From: Oceanobacillus timonensis
Lineage (GTDB): Bacteria > Bacillota > Bacilli > Bacillales > Amphibacillaceae
Reading direction: 5' to 3'
DNA: 64,000 bases
Assembly (NCBI RefSeq): GCF_900166635.1
Contig: NZ_LT800497.1
Location: forward strand, 1,385,504-1,449,503
In this document: piece by piece, positions 35,476 to 43,881 of the stretch
Position numbering within the stretch: the first letter of the stretch is position 1
Layout of the letters: each line of letters starts with the position of its first letter
The notes under the pieces: model-generated
The model's database searches: none
What the model was told of the DNA's origin: nothing
The model's input: the letters and a program-made list of their open reading frames with translations, nothing else
Program-made: the position numbers and the translations under genes

Positions 35476-35892
35476 ATGGCGAAAAATGAAGACGTAAAAA
35501 ATGGCGTGATATTTCCGGCAGGCGAAAAGAATGATGCTTTTTCGCAATACTTTGTCGGGCAAAGCTATCTGCAAAGTTTAGTTGCCGATCCGGAAGTCAG
35601 CGTAGGTGTTGGTAATGTGACATTCGAGCCTGGCTGCCGTAATAATTGGCATATCCATCATGACGGTTATCAATTATTGCTGGTAACTGGCGGAGAAGGA
35701 TGGTATCAGGAAGAAGGGAAACCGGCCCAATTTTTAAAACCCGGTGATGTAGTTGTAACGCACGACGGAGTCAAACATTGGCATGGTGCGACAAAGGACA
35801 GCTGGTTTGAGCATATTGCTATAACAGCTGGCACCCCGGAATGGCTGGAACCTGTTTCGGATGATATTTATTCCAAATTAGAAGAAAAATAA
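35476..35892 (+). CDS. Cupin domain protein
   Basis: This 138-residue single-domain cupin has motif 1 GCRNNWHIHHDGYQLLLVTGGEG (two or three histidines, about 54-74) and motif 2 PGDVVVTHDGVKHWHG (about 92-107), giving a full metal site. Proteins like this are often annotated as carboxymuconolactone decarboxylase cupins because they stand beside that family, as here: the next gene starts 19 nt after its stop. They probably act on the same unknown substrate. AAGGAGG lies before the ATG. Confidence 0.88.
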   Translation: MAKNEDVKNGVIFPAGEKNDAFSQYFVGQSYLQSLVADPEVSVGVGNVTFEPGCRNNWHIHHDGYQLLLVTGGEGWYQEEGKPAQFLKPGDVVVTHDGVKHWHGATKDSWFEHIAITAGTPEWLEPVSDDIYSKLEEK

Positions 35893-35911
35893 TAGAAAGA
35901 GGGGATAAACC

Positions 35912-36232
35912 ATGGCAAAGAAACAAACAGCAGGCCGTGACAATTTGGGAGAATTTGCTCCCCAATTTGCGGCTCTAAACGATGATGTATTATTTGGTGA
36001 AGTATGGTCCAGAGAGTCCGAATTATCTCCGCGCGACCGTAGTATGATTACCTGTGCCAATCTAATGACACAAGGCGTACCGCAATTAGAGGCGCATTTA
36101 AACATGGCAAAACAAAACGGTGTGACCAAAGAAGAAGTAGTCGAATTGATAACGCATCTGGCTTTCTACACAGGATGGCCTAAAGCCTGGAGTGCTTTGA
36201 ATACAGCGAAAGAAATTTTTGATGAAGCGTAA
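35912..36232 (+). CDS. Carboxymuconolactone decarboxylase family protein
   Basis: This 106-residue protein has the CMD fold: FAALNDDVLFGEVWSRESELSPRDRSM, then ITCANLMTQGVPQLEAHLNMAKQNGVTKEEVVELITHLAFYTGWP. The redox CxxC pair of AhpD-type members is absent (only one cysteine), so this is the decarboxylase-like rather than the peroxidase-like branch. It is the second gene of an operon with the cupin. A terminator follows. Confidence 0.9.
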   Translation: MAKKQTAGRDNLGEFAPQFAALNDDVLFGEVWSRESELSPRDRSMITCANLMTQGVPQLEAHLNMAKQNGVTKEEVVELITHLAFYTGWPKAWSALNTAKEIFDEA

Positions 36233-36280
36233 ATGGTATTAAATCATAGATGTATAGAATCCAAACAAGTAAGAACGAAT

Positions 36281-36341
36281 AACGCTCTCTTTATCGGGAT
36301 GGGAAATAATAAAATGATCCATTCCGATAAAGAAAGCGTTT
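36281..36341 (+). terminator. Terminator of the cupin/CMD operon
   Basis: 22-nt arms (36281-36302, 36319-36340) with a few mismatches, followed by TTTTT. Confidence 0.85.
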
Positions 36342-36711
36342 TTTCATGTTGAAAAGAAGGAGGGGATGTAAAATGACATCAAAATCGGCAACGCATAGGG
36401 ACGGCGTAGTATATTTCGTATCATCTACATTATCCCCTTCCTGTCATCATTTAAAAATATCTAACGAAGATAACGTATTTTTCAAGTTGATATCATCCCA
36501 AGGTAAAATTCTGCTACGGTCAGGCCAACCACATCCTTATTCACTCTGCCAATTTGTCCTGTATTTAAAGTAGAAGGAATTTTATTCTTGCTGTCATTTA
36601 TTGACGCATTATTTTGTTCTTTTTGTCTCACTTTGTAATATTTTATGTAGATTCTACTTCCGGTTCTTGAAAATCAACGGGTTCAAAAATGCAAATGTAG
36701 GAGGAATATCC
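36342..36711. other. Leader region upstream of sda
   Basis: No gene is counted here; a 75-codon frame (36346-36573) has a GGAGGGG site but the protein looks random. TTATTCACT at 36537-36545 matches the DnaA box TTATNCACA at eight of nine positions. DnaA control of sda is established in B. subtilis, but one imperfect box is weak evidence. Confidence 0.4.
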
Positions 36712-36891
36712 ATGAATAGTCTCAGGCATTTGTCAGATGCGCTTTTAAAAGAGACGCTGAGAAATGCAATCTATTTAAAATTAGAGAAGAATTTTTGTGC
36801 AACTTTAAAAAATGAAATCCAAAAAAGAAGAGAGAGGAGTGAGTACAGGCACGATGAAGACAATAGCATGACGGATATTTTTGAAAGGTGA
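36712..36891 (+). CDS. sda: Sda-like sporulation histidine kinase inhibitor
   Basis: This 59-residue protein aligns with B. subtilis Sda (46 residues) over LSDALLKETLRNAIYLKLEKNF and the second helix LKNEIQKRR; shared positions are LSD-LL-E, A, L, F, L-NEI-RR. Sda binds KinA and blocks sporulation initiation while DNA replication is disturbed. The helical hairpin is complete. It has about five extra N-terminal residues and a longer polar tail (SEYRHDEDNSMTDIFER). AGGAGGAA precedes the ATG at 36712; the longer upstream frame has no ribosome site. It is monocistronic. Confidence 0.8.
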   Translation: MNSLRHLSDALLKETLRNAIYLKLEKNFCATLKNEIQKRRERSEYRHDEDNSMTDIFER

Positions 36892-36985
36892 TAGCGGCCG
36901 GATATGTATAGTTTTATCACCTGGTAATCAATAATATGCTGTAATCGGAAGTAGAATCTGCAAGCCTTACATTTAGGGCTGAAAG

Positions 36986-37025
36986 AGGCAGTGTTCGTAC
37001 TTGTAGTATACGAAACGCTGCCTTC
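36986..37025 (+). terminator. Terminator downstream of sda
   Basis: AGGCAGTGTTCGTA pairs with TACGAAACGCTGCCT, followed by TCTTTTTG. Confidence 0.75.
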
Positions 37026-37261
37026 TTTTTGTTTTATAAAAATTGATTTCATTCTTAAATGGCATGATGAAAACGGCCGGTAATTTCCTGGGAAATAAGA
37101 AGGCTGTTATTTCTTTATTTTCAACTGGAAAAGGAATCTGATGGGAATAAACCGTAACGTGATAGATTCAAACAAAGGTGGATCTAGTAATGTGCAAGTA
37201 ATGTATCCCTTTACAATAATCATTTTTACTATTAGAATGAACGTAACATTGAATAGAAAAC

Positions 37262-37347
37262 CACTAGGGGTGCCACTTGGCTGAGATAAGATTATCATCT
37301 TAATCCCTTTGAACCTGATCTAGCTCGTACTAGCGTAGGAAAGTGGA
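37262..37347 (+). promoter_or_regulatory. TPP riboswitch (THI element)
   Basis: CACTAGGGGTGCC, GGCTGAGAT, CCCTTTGAACCTGATCTAG and CGTACTAGCGTAGGAAAGTGG are the conserved blocks of the thiamine pyrophosphate riboswitch in the right order. A terminator hairpin follows at 37391-37417, before thiM, so control is by transcription attenuation. Confidence 0.95.
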
Positions 37348-37390
37348 GATGGCAGACATACGGTGAATTTGTATCATTAACGTAAATGTA

Positions 37391-37417
37391 ACCACTCCAT
37401 TTTGGGGTGGTTTTTTA
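37391..37417 (+). terminator. Riboswitch-controlled terminator
   Basis: AACCACTCC-ATTT-TGGGGTGGTT followed by TTTT, the expression platform of the TPP riboswitch. Confidence 0.85.
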
Positions 37418-37476
37418 TTTGATGTAAAAAGGTATTCTGGAAACTTCCAATTCGAGTCTATGACAGGAGGAGTTGT

Positions 37477-38262
37477 TTGAGTATGGATTACATCGGGAAA
37501 ATAAAAGAAAAAAGACCGCTTATTTATAATGTCATCAATGAAGTAGCCACGAACTTTGCTGCGAATGGATTGATTGCCATTGGTGCTTCTCCGGCTATGT
37601 CGCATACGCCGAAAGAAGCGGTGGAGAATGCGCAAAATGCCCAAGCGGTTGTGTTGAATCTCGGAACACTGACGGAAGAACGTGCAGAAGCTATGCTAAT
37701 TGCCGGGAAAACAGCGAATGAGGAAGGCGTTCCGGTTATTTTGGATCCAATTGCTGTGGGAGGAACAACATTTCGAACAGAAGTCATTGATGAACTGTTG
37801 GAAAAGGTTCAATTTACCGCTATTCGGGCCAATGCAGGAGAAATTGCTGTACTAGGAAATGTGTTTGATTCCATGAAAAGTCCTGACTCCACCATTGCAG
37901 AAATTGATCCGGAAATTGCAAAGGCTGTAGCAAATAAATATCATACGGTCGTCATTGCAACCGGAAAAACAGATGTGATTACCGATGGCATGCGTACGAC
38001 ACTTTGCGGAAATGGGGACGCGATGCTGCAGAATATTACAACCAGCGGCTGTTTACTTACCTCGCTCGTCGGGCCATATGTCAGTGTTGGAGAAGATGTG
38101 TATGAAGCAAGCGTTGAGGTAACCGCAGCCTATGGAATTGCAGCGGAGTTGGCGATGAAAAAAGCAGAAGGGCCCGGTTTCTTTATTCCGGCACTGTTGG
38201 ACACATTATATTTTCTGGATCAACAAATGGTAGATAAGTACAAGCGGTTGGAAGAATGGTAG
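37477..38262 (+). CDS. thiM: Hydroxyethylthiazole kinase
   Basis: This 261-residue ribokinase-fold enzyme phosphorylates 4-methyl-5-(2-hydroxyethyl)thiazole for thiamine salvage. Visible are YNVINEVATNFAANGLIAIGASPAMSHTP, NLGTLTEERAEAM, DPIAVGGTTFRTEV, RANAGEIAVL and the TTSGCLLTSLVGPYVS segment with the catalytic cysteine. Starts are TTG at 37477 (6 nt from AGGAGG) or ATG at 37483. A TPP riboswitch and terminator control it. ThiE and ThiD, its usual operon partners, are not here. The next gene follows after 81 nt. Confidence 0.94.
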   Translation: MSMDYIGKIKEKRPLIYNVINEVATNFAANGLIAIGASPAMSHTPKEAVENAQNAQAVVLNLGTLTEERAEAMLIAGKTANEEGVPVILDPIAVGGTTFRTEVIDELLEKVQFTAIRANAGEIAVLGNVFDSMKSPDSTIAEIDPEIAKAVANKYHTVVIATGKTDVITDGMRTTLCGNGDAMLQNITTSGCLLTSLVGPYVSVGEDVYEASVEVTAAYGIAAELAMKKAEGPGFFIPALLDTLYFLDQQMVDKYKRLEEW

Positions 38263-38343
38263 TATGTATTATTTGGGAGAAATAGAATGGGCAACCATTT
38301 TTAGTTCGAAGCTATAAATAAACAAAAAGGAGAGTAAAAAAAC

Positions 38344-38703
38344 ATGGAACAAATGCTATTTATCCAGACAGGTACAGGTGTAGATTTACATGGACAAGAT
38401 ATTAACGAAGCTTCCAAACGTGCTGTTATCGATGCGATTCACTCTAATTCGATGCCAGGAGTTCAAAACGCGCTGCCTGACCAAGATTTAAACAATATGA
38501 AAGTAAATGTAAAATTAGGCATTCCGAGAGATGGGAATCACCTGGATGAAGAAAAAATAAAAAAATTAATACCGTACGGCGATGTGTCAGTGGAAAAGTT
38601 AGATGGCGGATTGGTTACAACCAGCGGTATCTATCTAAGTGACCAAGAGGATAAAAATGATTTAATGTATATTGTCAATGCAGTGGTCGAAGTGGGATAT
38701 TAG
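38344..38703 (+). CDS. Lin0512 family protein
   Basis: This 119-residue cytosolic protein matches the small Lin0512/TIGR02058 family: MLFIQTGTGVDLHGQDINEASKRAV at the start, KVNVKLGIPRDG and a VVTTSGIYL-like LVTTSGIYLSDQ later. The function is unknown. AAGGAG precedes the ATG. It lies 81 nt after thiM with no terminator seen between, so it may belong to the TPP-controlled unit, which hints at a thiamine-linked role (inference). Confidence 0.8.
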   Translation: MEQMLFIQTGTGVDLHGQDINEASKRAVIDAIHSNSMPGVQNALPDQDLNNMKVNVKLGIPRDGNHLDEEKIKKLIPYGDVSVEKLDGGLVTTSGIYLSDQEDKNDLMYIVNAVVEVGY

Positions 38704-38871
38704 GAAGAACGGGAAGAAAAATGAAGGAAAAACGCTTAACAGAGTTAGTATCCAATGTTTTGAGCGCAAGAAAAATTCATTCAAAATGAAAGTATGAAGC
38801 ATAAATATTTATATAAGGGGAATAGTATAATAGAACCTTTATGACATTCAAACACTGGAAGTATCACTTTA

Positions 38872-38900
38872 TTGACAGGATTTCCAGATTGAATTAAAAT
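38872..38900 (+). promoter_or_regulatory. Strong promoter in an intergenic region
   Basis: Consensus -35 TTGACA (38872-38877) and -10 TAAAAT (38895-38900), exactly 17 bp apart, with no gene behind it for more than 100 bp. Confidence 0.65.
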
Positions 38901-38906
38901 AAAGGT

Positions 38907-38981
38907 GTAAAATGGAAGACGTTTCTTTCGCGTTCCACTGGAGCGAAGAAAAGAAGCCGGGTGGTTCCCGGCTCTTTTTTT
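38907..38981 (+). ncRNA. Candidate small RNA, about 75 nt
   Basis: Transcription from the promoter at 38872-38900 would start near 38907 and end at the terminator AGCCGGG-TGGTT-CCCGGCT (38955-38973) with a T-run at 38975-38981. In between, TTTCTTTCGC and GCGAAGAAA (38922-38951) form a second hairpin with a one-base bulge. There is no reading frame of note. Its family is not recognised. Confidence 0.5.
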
Positions 38982-39009
38982 AAACCACCCTTGCAAAAGG
39001 GTGGAAAAA

Positions 39010-39075
39010 ATGTCACAAGAACCAGTCACGAATCATAGAAATAACTTTAACAAGGTTGGTGAGGCCTCTGGTTAA
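39010..39075 (+). CDS. Possible 21-residue small protein
   Basis: MSQEPVTNHRNNFNKVGEAS followed by G and a stop, preceded by AAGGGTGG 6 nt before the ATG. The ribosome site lies in the 3' arm of a hairpin CCACCCTT-GC-AAAAGGGTGG (38985-39004), which would hide it. It lies after the candidate small RNA's terminator, so it would need read-through. It could be a chance frame. Confidence 0.25.
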   Translation: MSQEPVTNHRNNFNKVGEASG

Positions 39076-39247
39076 ATCTATTCTATTTCGGAAAGTTTCT
39101 TGCTTTTTTATTTTTCTTCGTTTCTTTCGTGTCTCCACTGCAGCGCTTCCTTTCAATTAGCAAAGTGCTAACATGGAGGTTGGAATTACATACAAAACAT
39201 ACAAAAGTGATTTGTCTGCCGTATGTTCCTTTATTTTAGCATGAAAT

Positions 39248-39287
39248 AACAAAAAAATCGCAAAATTATTATTTTGCGATTTTTTGT
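39248..39287. terminator. Terminator hairpin beside tetR
   Basis: AACAAAAAAATCGCAAAAT pairs with ATTTTGCGATTTTTTGTT. It could end minus-strand transcription of tetR or plus-strand transcription from the small RNA region. Confidence 0.7.
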
Positions 39288-39291
39288 TGAA

Positions 39292-39344
39292 ATTGCGCCG
39301 AGGAAGGATTGCGTTGCGCAGTATCAATCCTTCCTCGGCGCAAT
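39292..39344. repeat. Perfect 20-bp inverted repeat overlapping the tetR 3' end
   Basis: Arms 39292-39311 and 39325-39344 with a 13-nt loop. The right arm contains the last codons of tetR (ATTGCGCCGAGGAAGGAT on the minus strand); the left arm mirrors them just beyond the stop. With the A/T hairpin next to it, it forms a double terminator. Confidence 0.75.
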
Positions 39345-39950
39345 CCCTTTAATAAGCATCTCTGTCCATTCTTCGGTATAAGGGGCAATTTTCTCGTAAA
39401 TCTGCGGTTTGGATATACCTTCTACAATTGCCTGGAAATACAGCAGCAGAAATTCATCCGAATATTTCAGATCCACTTTCCCCTCTTTACGACCCCGATG
39501 GAATAAATCCAATAACATATCGTAATTTACTTCATTAAATTTCTGCATCATCAAAGACAAGCCTTCGTCATCTTTTTTCGTAAAAAAATCCATCATACGC
39601 ATGTAAAATTGATGGTTGATTTTATCTAAATAGCCAATTTTATTTTGGCTTAATGCAATCAACGTTTCTTCAAATGATTTATCTTCAGCTATGATTTCTC
39701 TGGCACCGGTAATCAATTGATTAATAAAGTCCTGGAAAACTTCATGAATCAGGTTATCCTTGCTGCCAAAATATTTAAAAAGGGTCGCTTTGCCGACATT
39801 CGCATGCTTCGCGATTTCCTCCATGGTTACATTTCCAGCGTCTGCATCACCGTTCATCAGCTCAAAAGCTGCTTCTAAAATCTGTTTTTTCTTTTCTTCT
39901 GTCCGTTTTTCAAAACCATTCACATGTATGACCTGCTTTCTATAGCGCAT
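39324..39950 (-). CDS. TetR family regulator of the ABC exporter
   Basis: This 208-residue regulator has a TetR DNA-binding domain (about 15-65; ILEAAFELMNGDADAGNVTMEEIAKHANVGKATLFKYFGSKDNLIHE in pieces) and a helical ligand-binding domain. It is divergent from the ABC-2 exporter genes and so probably represses them. The ATG at 39950 has a weak site; a GTG at 39923 with AGG 9 nt upstream is an alternative. GAAATGAACGTTTC at about 39969-39982 is a possible operator. Confidence 0.88.
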   Translation of the reverse strand: MRYRKQVIHVNGFEKRTEEKKKQILEAAFELMNGDADAGNVTMEEIAKHANVGKATLFKYFGSKDNLIHEVFQDFINQLITGAREIIAEDKSFEETLIALSQNKIGYLDKINHQFYMRMMDFFTKKDDEGLSLMMQKFNEVNYDMLLDLFHRGRKEGKVDLKYSDEFLLLYFQAIVEGISKPQIYEKIAPYTEEWTEMLIKGIAPRKD

Positions 39951-40043
39951 TTCTTTAAAAATTTTTTGAAATGAACGTTTCTCTTCCTATTTATTATATC
40001 TATCTAATTATGAACTGGCAAATAAAAAATAGTATATATTATA

Positions 40044-40072
40044 TTGACTTCAATCATAAAAAGGAATAATAT
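40044..40072 (+). promoter_or_regulatory. Promoter of the ABC exporter operon
   Basis: TTGACT (40044-40049) and TAATAT (40067-40072) are 17 bp apart, with a leader of about 150 nt before the ATP-binding gene. Confidence 0.6.
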
Positions 40073-40229
40073 TGAACCATAATATAGATATATAGTTTAA
40101 AACTATTTATTTATTTTATATTTTTGAACTGTGAAATGTATTTTGGTTTTATTTTGTCTGCAGCATGGTTTAAAGGGCAGAACTGGATACACCGTGTATG
40201 AAAATAAGGAGAGAAGGAGTGTTAGCCTT

Positions 40230-41111
40230 ATGACAAAAATTGTGAAATTACAAGGCTTGCAAAAAAAGTTTGGTAAGTTTCAAGCATTAAAGGATGTGAC
40301 CTTTACTGTAGAAGCGGGAGAAGTCGTCGGATTTATTGGTCCGAATGGTGCTGGAAAGTCAACCACGATTCGCGCTTTATTGGGAATTATCAAACGGGAT
40401 GCCGGGCAGGCAGAAATTTTTGGGAAGGACGTTTGGAAAGAAAGTCTGGAAATTCATAAACGTATTTCCTATGTGCCGGGTGATGTTGCGCTCTGGGGAA
40501 GCTTGACTGGCGGAGAAATTATTGACTTATTTATGAAGCTGCATGGCGGTGGAGATAAGCACAAACGAGATTATTTAATCAAACGTTTTGAACTGGATCC
40601 GAAGAAAAAAGCCAAAGGGTATTCTAAAGGGAACCGGCAAAAGGTTGGTTTGATTGCAGCTTTATCCGTGGATTCCGATTTATATATATTTGATGAGCCG
40701 ACTTCCGGTCTTGATCCGTTGATGGAAGCCGTTTTTCAGGAAGAAGTAGAAAAAATCAAAGAAGCAGGGAAATCCATTTTGCTGTCTTCTCATATTTTGA
40801 GTGAGGTAGAGCGTTTAGCTGACAGGGTCGTGATTATTCGGCAGGGAGAGATTGTAGAGTCTGGAACCTTGGATGAATTACGGCATTTGACCCGTTCTGC
40901 TGTTACCTTATCGACAGAGGGGGATGTTTCACAAATGGAATTTGTAGAAGGTGTCCATGATTTTGCGCAAAAAGACAATCAAGCTACTTTTTCGGCTGAC
41001 AATAAATACATCAATGCTATTTTAACGGAAGCAACGAAATTGGGTGTGAAGAAGTTTGAAGCGGTTCCGCCAACATTGGAAGACTTATTCATGCGGCATT
41101 ATGAAGGGTAA
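40230..41111 (+). CDS. ABC transporter ATP-binding protein (drug exporter type)
   Basis: This 293-residue ATPase of the DrrA/CcmA exporter type has Walker A GPNGAGKST (about 36-44), the signature YSKGNRQK in place of the usual LSGGQ (about 132-139), Walker B DLYIFDEPTSGLDPL and the H-loop SSHILSEVERLADR. The C-terminus is the DUF4162-like extension of this group. The start at 40230 has AGAAGGAG; the longer frame from 40131 has no site. The permease follows after 25 nt. Confidence 0.93.
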   Translation: MTKIVKLQGLQKKFGKFQALKDVTFTVEAGEVVGFIGPNGAGKSTTIRALLGIIKRDAGQAEIFGKDVWKESLEIHKRISYVPGDVALWGSLTGGEIIDLFMKLHGGGDKHKRDYLIKRFELDPKKKAKGYSKGNRQKVGLIAALSVDSDLYIFDEPTSGLDPLMEAVFQEEVEKIKEAGKSILLSSHILSEVERLADRVVIIRQGEIVESGTLDELRHLTRSAVTLSTEGDVSQMEFVEGVHDFAQKDNQATFSADNKYINAILTEATKLGVKKFEAVPPTLEDLFMRHYEG

Positions 41112-41136
41112 GCACGGATAGGGAGGTGAAAGGACA

Positions 41137-42750
41137 ATGAAGGAAAAATTTGCACGTTGGGATATATTGTTTTTGCAGTATCTAAAGCGCGATTGGAAAA
41201 AAATTATTTTTTGGATTTTAGGAGTCGGATTATTTTCCGGTGGCTTTGTTCCTGCATTTGAAGAAATAGCAAAAGGGGAAGGGCTGGCTGGAATGTATGA
41301 AACATTGCAAAACCCGGCGATGATCTCCATGGTTGGTCCGACACCCATTGAAACAGCCGCGGAATATACATTAGGAGCCATGTATGCGCATGAAATGTTA
41401 TTATTCTGCGGATTGTTTGCGATGATTATGTCTGTTCTGCATGTTGTAGGGCATACACGGAAGGAAGAAGACCTCGGGCTGACAGAACTGGTGCGTTCTT
41501 TTCAAATCGGACGGCAGGCAAACTCACTTGCAGCAATGGTAGAAGTGGTTGTTATTAATGTGCTATTGGCGCTTGTTATCAGTAGTCTGTTAATGATTTT
41601 CGGTGCAGATACGATTTCTGTCCAAGGTTCCTTTTTATTTGGAAGTTCAGTTGGGATAGCCGGTGTGATTGGAGCAGGAATCGGTCTGGTGCTGGCACAA
41701 ATTATGCCAGCTTCATCCAGTGCAACAGGTTCGGCTTTAGGTCTCGTTGGATTGCTTTATATTATTCGTGCCGGAACCGATGTATCAAATGTGGATTTAT
41801 CTATGTTCAATCCGCTTGGCTGGACATATTTGACGTATCCATTTACCGATAATAACTGGCTGCCGATTCTTTTTGCCTTGATTTTCAGTGCGGCGATGGT
41901 CATGATTGCTTTTGCACTGGAAGGCGGGCGTGATATGGGCGCAGGTTATTTGCCTGAAAGAGAAGGAAGAGACCATGCAAAACAATCTCTATTATCTGTG
42001 CGGGGGTTGTTTACCAAATTGAATAAAGGGGTCATCATTGGCTGGTTGATTGCTTTTGTTGTGATGGGGGCAGCATACGGTTCCATTTACGGAGATATGC
42101 AGACGTTCCTTGAAAGTAATGAAATGATGGCGCAAATGTTTGCGCAATCAGGCGTTTCTATTGAAGAATCTTTTACAGCTACCATTATGATGGTCATGAT
42201 CGTGCTGGTTTCTATTCTGCCGATTGTCATTGTGAATAAGCTTTTCGCTGAGGAGAGCCGTCTGCATTTAAGTCAGCTCCACGCCACCAAAGTTACCCGC
42301 GGTCAATTTTACTGGACGACAATGGCTTTAGCTATTGCTGCCGGTTTAATCGGGACTTTACTGGCTGCCGGCGGCCTTGGTGGTACAGCTAAGTTGGTTA
42401 TGGGAGATAGTGCCTCCATGGATTTCGTTGATTTTCTTGCGGCTGGATATAACTTCTTACCGTCCGTGCTATTCTTCACAGGACTTGCAGCTTTAGCGCT
42501 TGGCTGGGCACCGAAGTTAGGGAAAATAGTCTATGCGTATCTTGGCTATTCCTTTATCCTAAATTATTTTGATGGTATTTTGGATTTGCCGGAAGGATTT
42601 TTAAAAACAGCTGTGCAAAGCTGGATTCCGCAAATGCCAATGGACCAATTTGATGGACCAATTTTTATTGTTATAACGGTGATTAGTATTGCTTTGATGA
42701 TTATTGGCTACCTTGGTTATCGTAAGCGAGATATGATAGAAGGGGCTTAA
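41137..42750 (+). CDS. ABC-2 type exporter permease (polyketide antibiotic exporter-like)
   Basis: This 537-residue membrane protein has about 12 hydrophobic segments in two similar halves of six, as in the fused ABC-2 permeases related to tetronasin-type exporters. The segments QYLKRDWKKIIFWILGVGLFSGG near the start and RGLFTKLNKGVIIGWLIAF-type repeat in the middle mark the halves. With the preceding ATPase it forms a complete exporter for a hydrophobic drug or polyketide-like compound (family inference). The divergent TetR is its likely regulator. Confidence 0.9.
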   Translation: MKEKFARWDILFLQYLKRDWKKIIFWILGVGLFSGGFVPAFEEIAKGEGLAGMYETLQNPAMISMVGPTPIETAAEYTLGAMYAHEMLLFCGLFAMIMSVLHVVGHTRKEEDLGLTELVRSFQIGRQANSLAAMVEVVVINVLLALVISSLLMIFGADTISVQGSFLFGSSVGIAGVIGAGIGLVLAQIMPASSSATGSALGLVGLLYIIRAGTDVSNVDLSMFNPLGWTYLTYPFTDNNWLPILFALIFSAAMVMIAFALEGGRDMGAGYLPEREGRDHAKQSLLSVRGLFTKLNKGVIIGWLIAFVVMGAAYGSIYGDMQTFLESNEMMAQMFAQSGVSIEESFTATIMMVMIVLVSILPIVIVNKLFAEESRLHLSQLHATKVTRGQFYWTTMALAIAAGLIGTLLAAGGLGGTAKLVMGDSASMDFVDFLAAGYNFLPSVLFFTGLAALALGWAPKLGKIVYAYLGYSFILNYFDGILDLPEGFLKTAVQSWIPQMPMDQFDGPIFIVITVISIALMIIGYLGYRKRDMIEGA

Positions 42751-42782
42751 TCGCAAAGAAGAAAAGAATTCATTTACATTGT

Positions 42783-42826
42783 ATAAACCAATCTACTCCA
42801 TTTATGCATGGAATAGATTGGTTTAT
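42783..42826 (+). terminator. Terminator of the ABC exporter operon
   Basis: ATAAACCAATCTA and TAGATTGGTTTAT (42783-42795, 42814-42826), followed by TTATTATCC. Confidence 0.75.
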
Positions 42827-43031
42827 TTATTATCCTGTCTCTTAAAAGATAAAAAACATGTTACACTGAAATGGAATATATGTCATAACTTTTCCCTTAA
42901 ATTTTTAATAGCTGAAATGTTTGAAGTATACATTTTTTCTTACTATTTCATTTTGCTGATTTTTCCGTTTCCATAAGGAATAAAGGAAAGGGATGATGAA
43001 CGAACTGTAGTAATTAAGGAGGAATATAATA

Positions 43032-43778
43032 ATGGCAACACAAGTAAAGCGTTTTGAAAACAAAGTAGCATTGGTGACAGGCGGGCGCTCTGGGATTGGT
43101 CGGGCGATTGCTTGCCGGCTGCGTGATGAAGGAGCGACTGTCATCACTGCACAACGTGGGAAAGATGAAGAATTTGACTGGGTGCAGGCAGATTTCTCCA
43201 ATCCGCATACTCCGGATCAGGTGATAGAGGAGGTTATCAATCGGGCTGGAAAGCTTGATGTACTCATTAACAATGCTGGGATGATGCAAGAGTCTTCCAT
43301 TGAAGAATTAAGTGTGGAGGATTGGGAACGTAATCTTCATGTGAACTTGACTGCTCCTTTTCTTCTGATTCGTGCAGCATTACCTTATCTGCGTAAAACG
43401 CAAGGTAATATCGTCAATACTGGTTCGGTAGAAGGATTGGCTGCTAACCCCGGGCATGCTGCGTATAGTGCTTCCAAGACTGGAGTCCATGGATTGACTC
43501 GTGCAGTAGCTGTGGATCATGGCCATGAAGGAATTCGCTGTAATGCAGTGGCTCCGGGCTGGATTGATACGGAACTAAACCGTGAATTCATTGAAAATAC
43601 ACCGGATGCAGAGGCGTTCCGAAATAACATCGGCCGCATTCATCCTGTCGCTCGTACAGGTTCTCCGGAAGAAGTAGCTGCACTTGTGGCTTTTCTTGCA
43701 GCTGAAGAGGCAGGATTTATTACTGGGCAGATTTATACCGTAGACGGAGGCAGAACGGCTAAGTTGAGTCTCCCTTAA
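43032..43778 (+). CDS. SDR family oxidoreductase
   Basis: This 248-residue classical SDR has ALVTGGRSGIGRAIACRL, VLINNAGMMQE, the serine in NTGSVEGLAANPG and YSASKTGVHGL. The C-terminus FITGQIYTVDGGRT is typical of 3-oxoacyl-ACP reductase or glucose dehydrogenase-like members. The substrate is unknown. AAGGAGG is before the ATG. It is the first of four SDR genes in 4.4 kb. Confidence 0.92.
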   Translation: MATQVKRFENKVALVTGGRSGIGRAIACRLRDEGATVITAQRGKDEEFDWVQADFSNPHTPDQVIEEVINRAGKLDVLINNAGMMQESSIEELSVEDWERNLHVNLTAPFLLIRAALPYLRKTQGNIVNTGSVEGLAANPGHAAYSASKTGVHGLTRAVAVDHGHEGIRCNAVAPGWIDTELNREFIENTPDAEAFRNNIGRIHPVARTGSPEEVAALVAFLAAEEAGFITGQIYTVDGGRTAKLSLP

Positions 43779-43841
43779 GCAAGGAAGGCTTTTCCGTCTC
43801 TGTGTGCTGTTTGACAAATAATGCATCGATTATTTCAGATT

Positions 43842-43873
43842 AAAAAAGCCATTGCAGCATGACCGCAATGGCT
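43842..43873 (-). terminator. Terminator of the thioredoxin-like gene
   Basis: AGCCATTGC and GCAATGGCT (43847-43855, 43865-43873) with a T-run on the minus strand. Confidence 0.75.
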
Positions 43874-43881
43874 AATCTAAT

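Noticed and set aside
36346..36573. 75-residue frame before sda
   Set aside because: It has a fair ribosome site but the protein is compositionally random, with no recognisable domain.
38781..39029. 82-residue minus-strand frame
   Set aside because: It overlaps the candidate small RNA and its terminator and has no family features.
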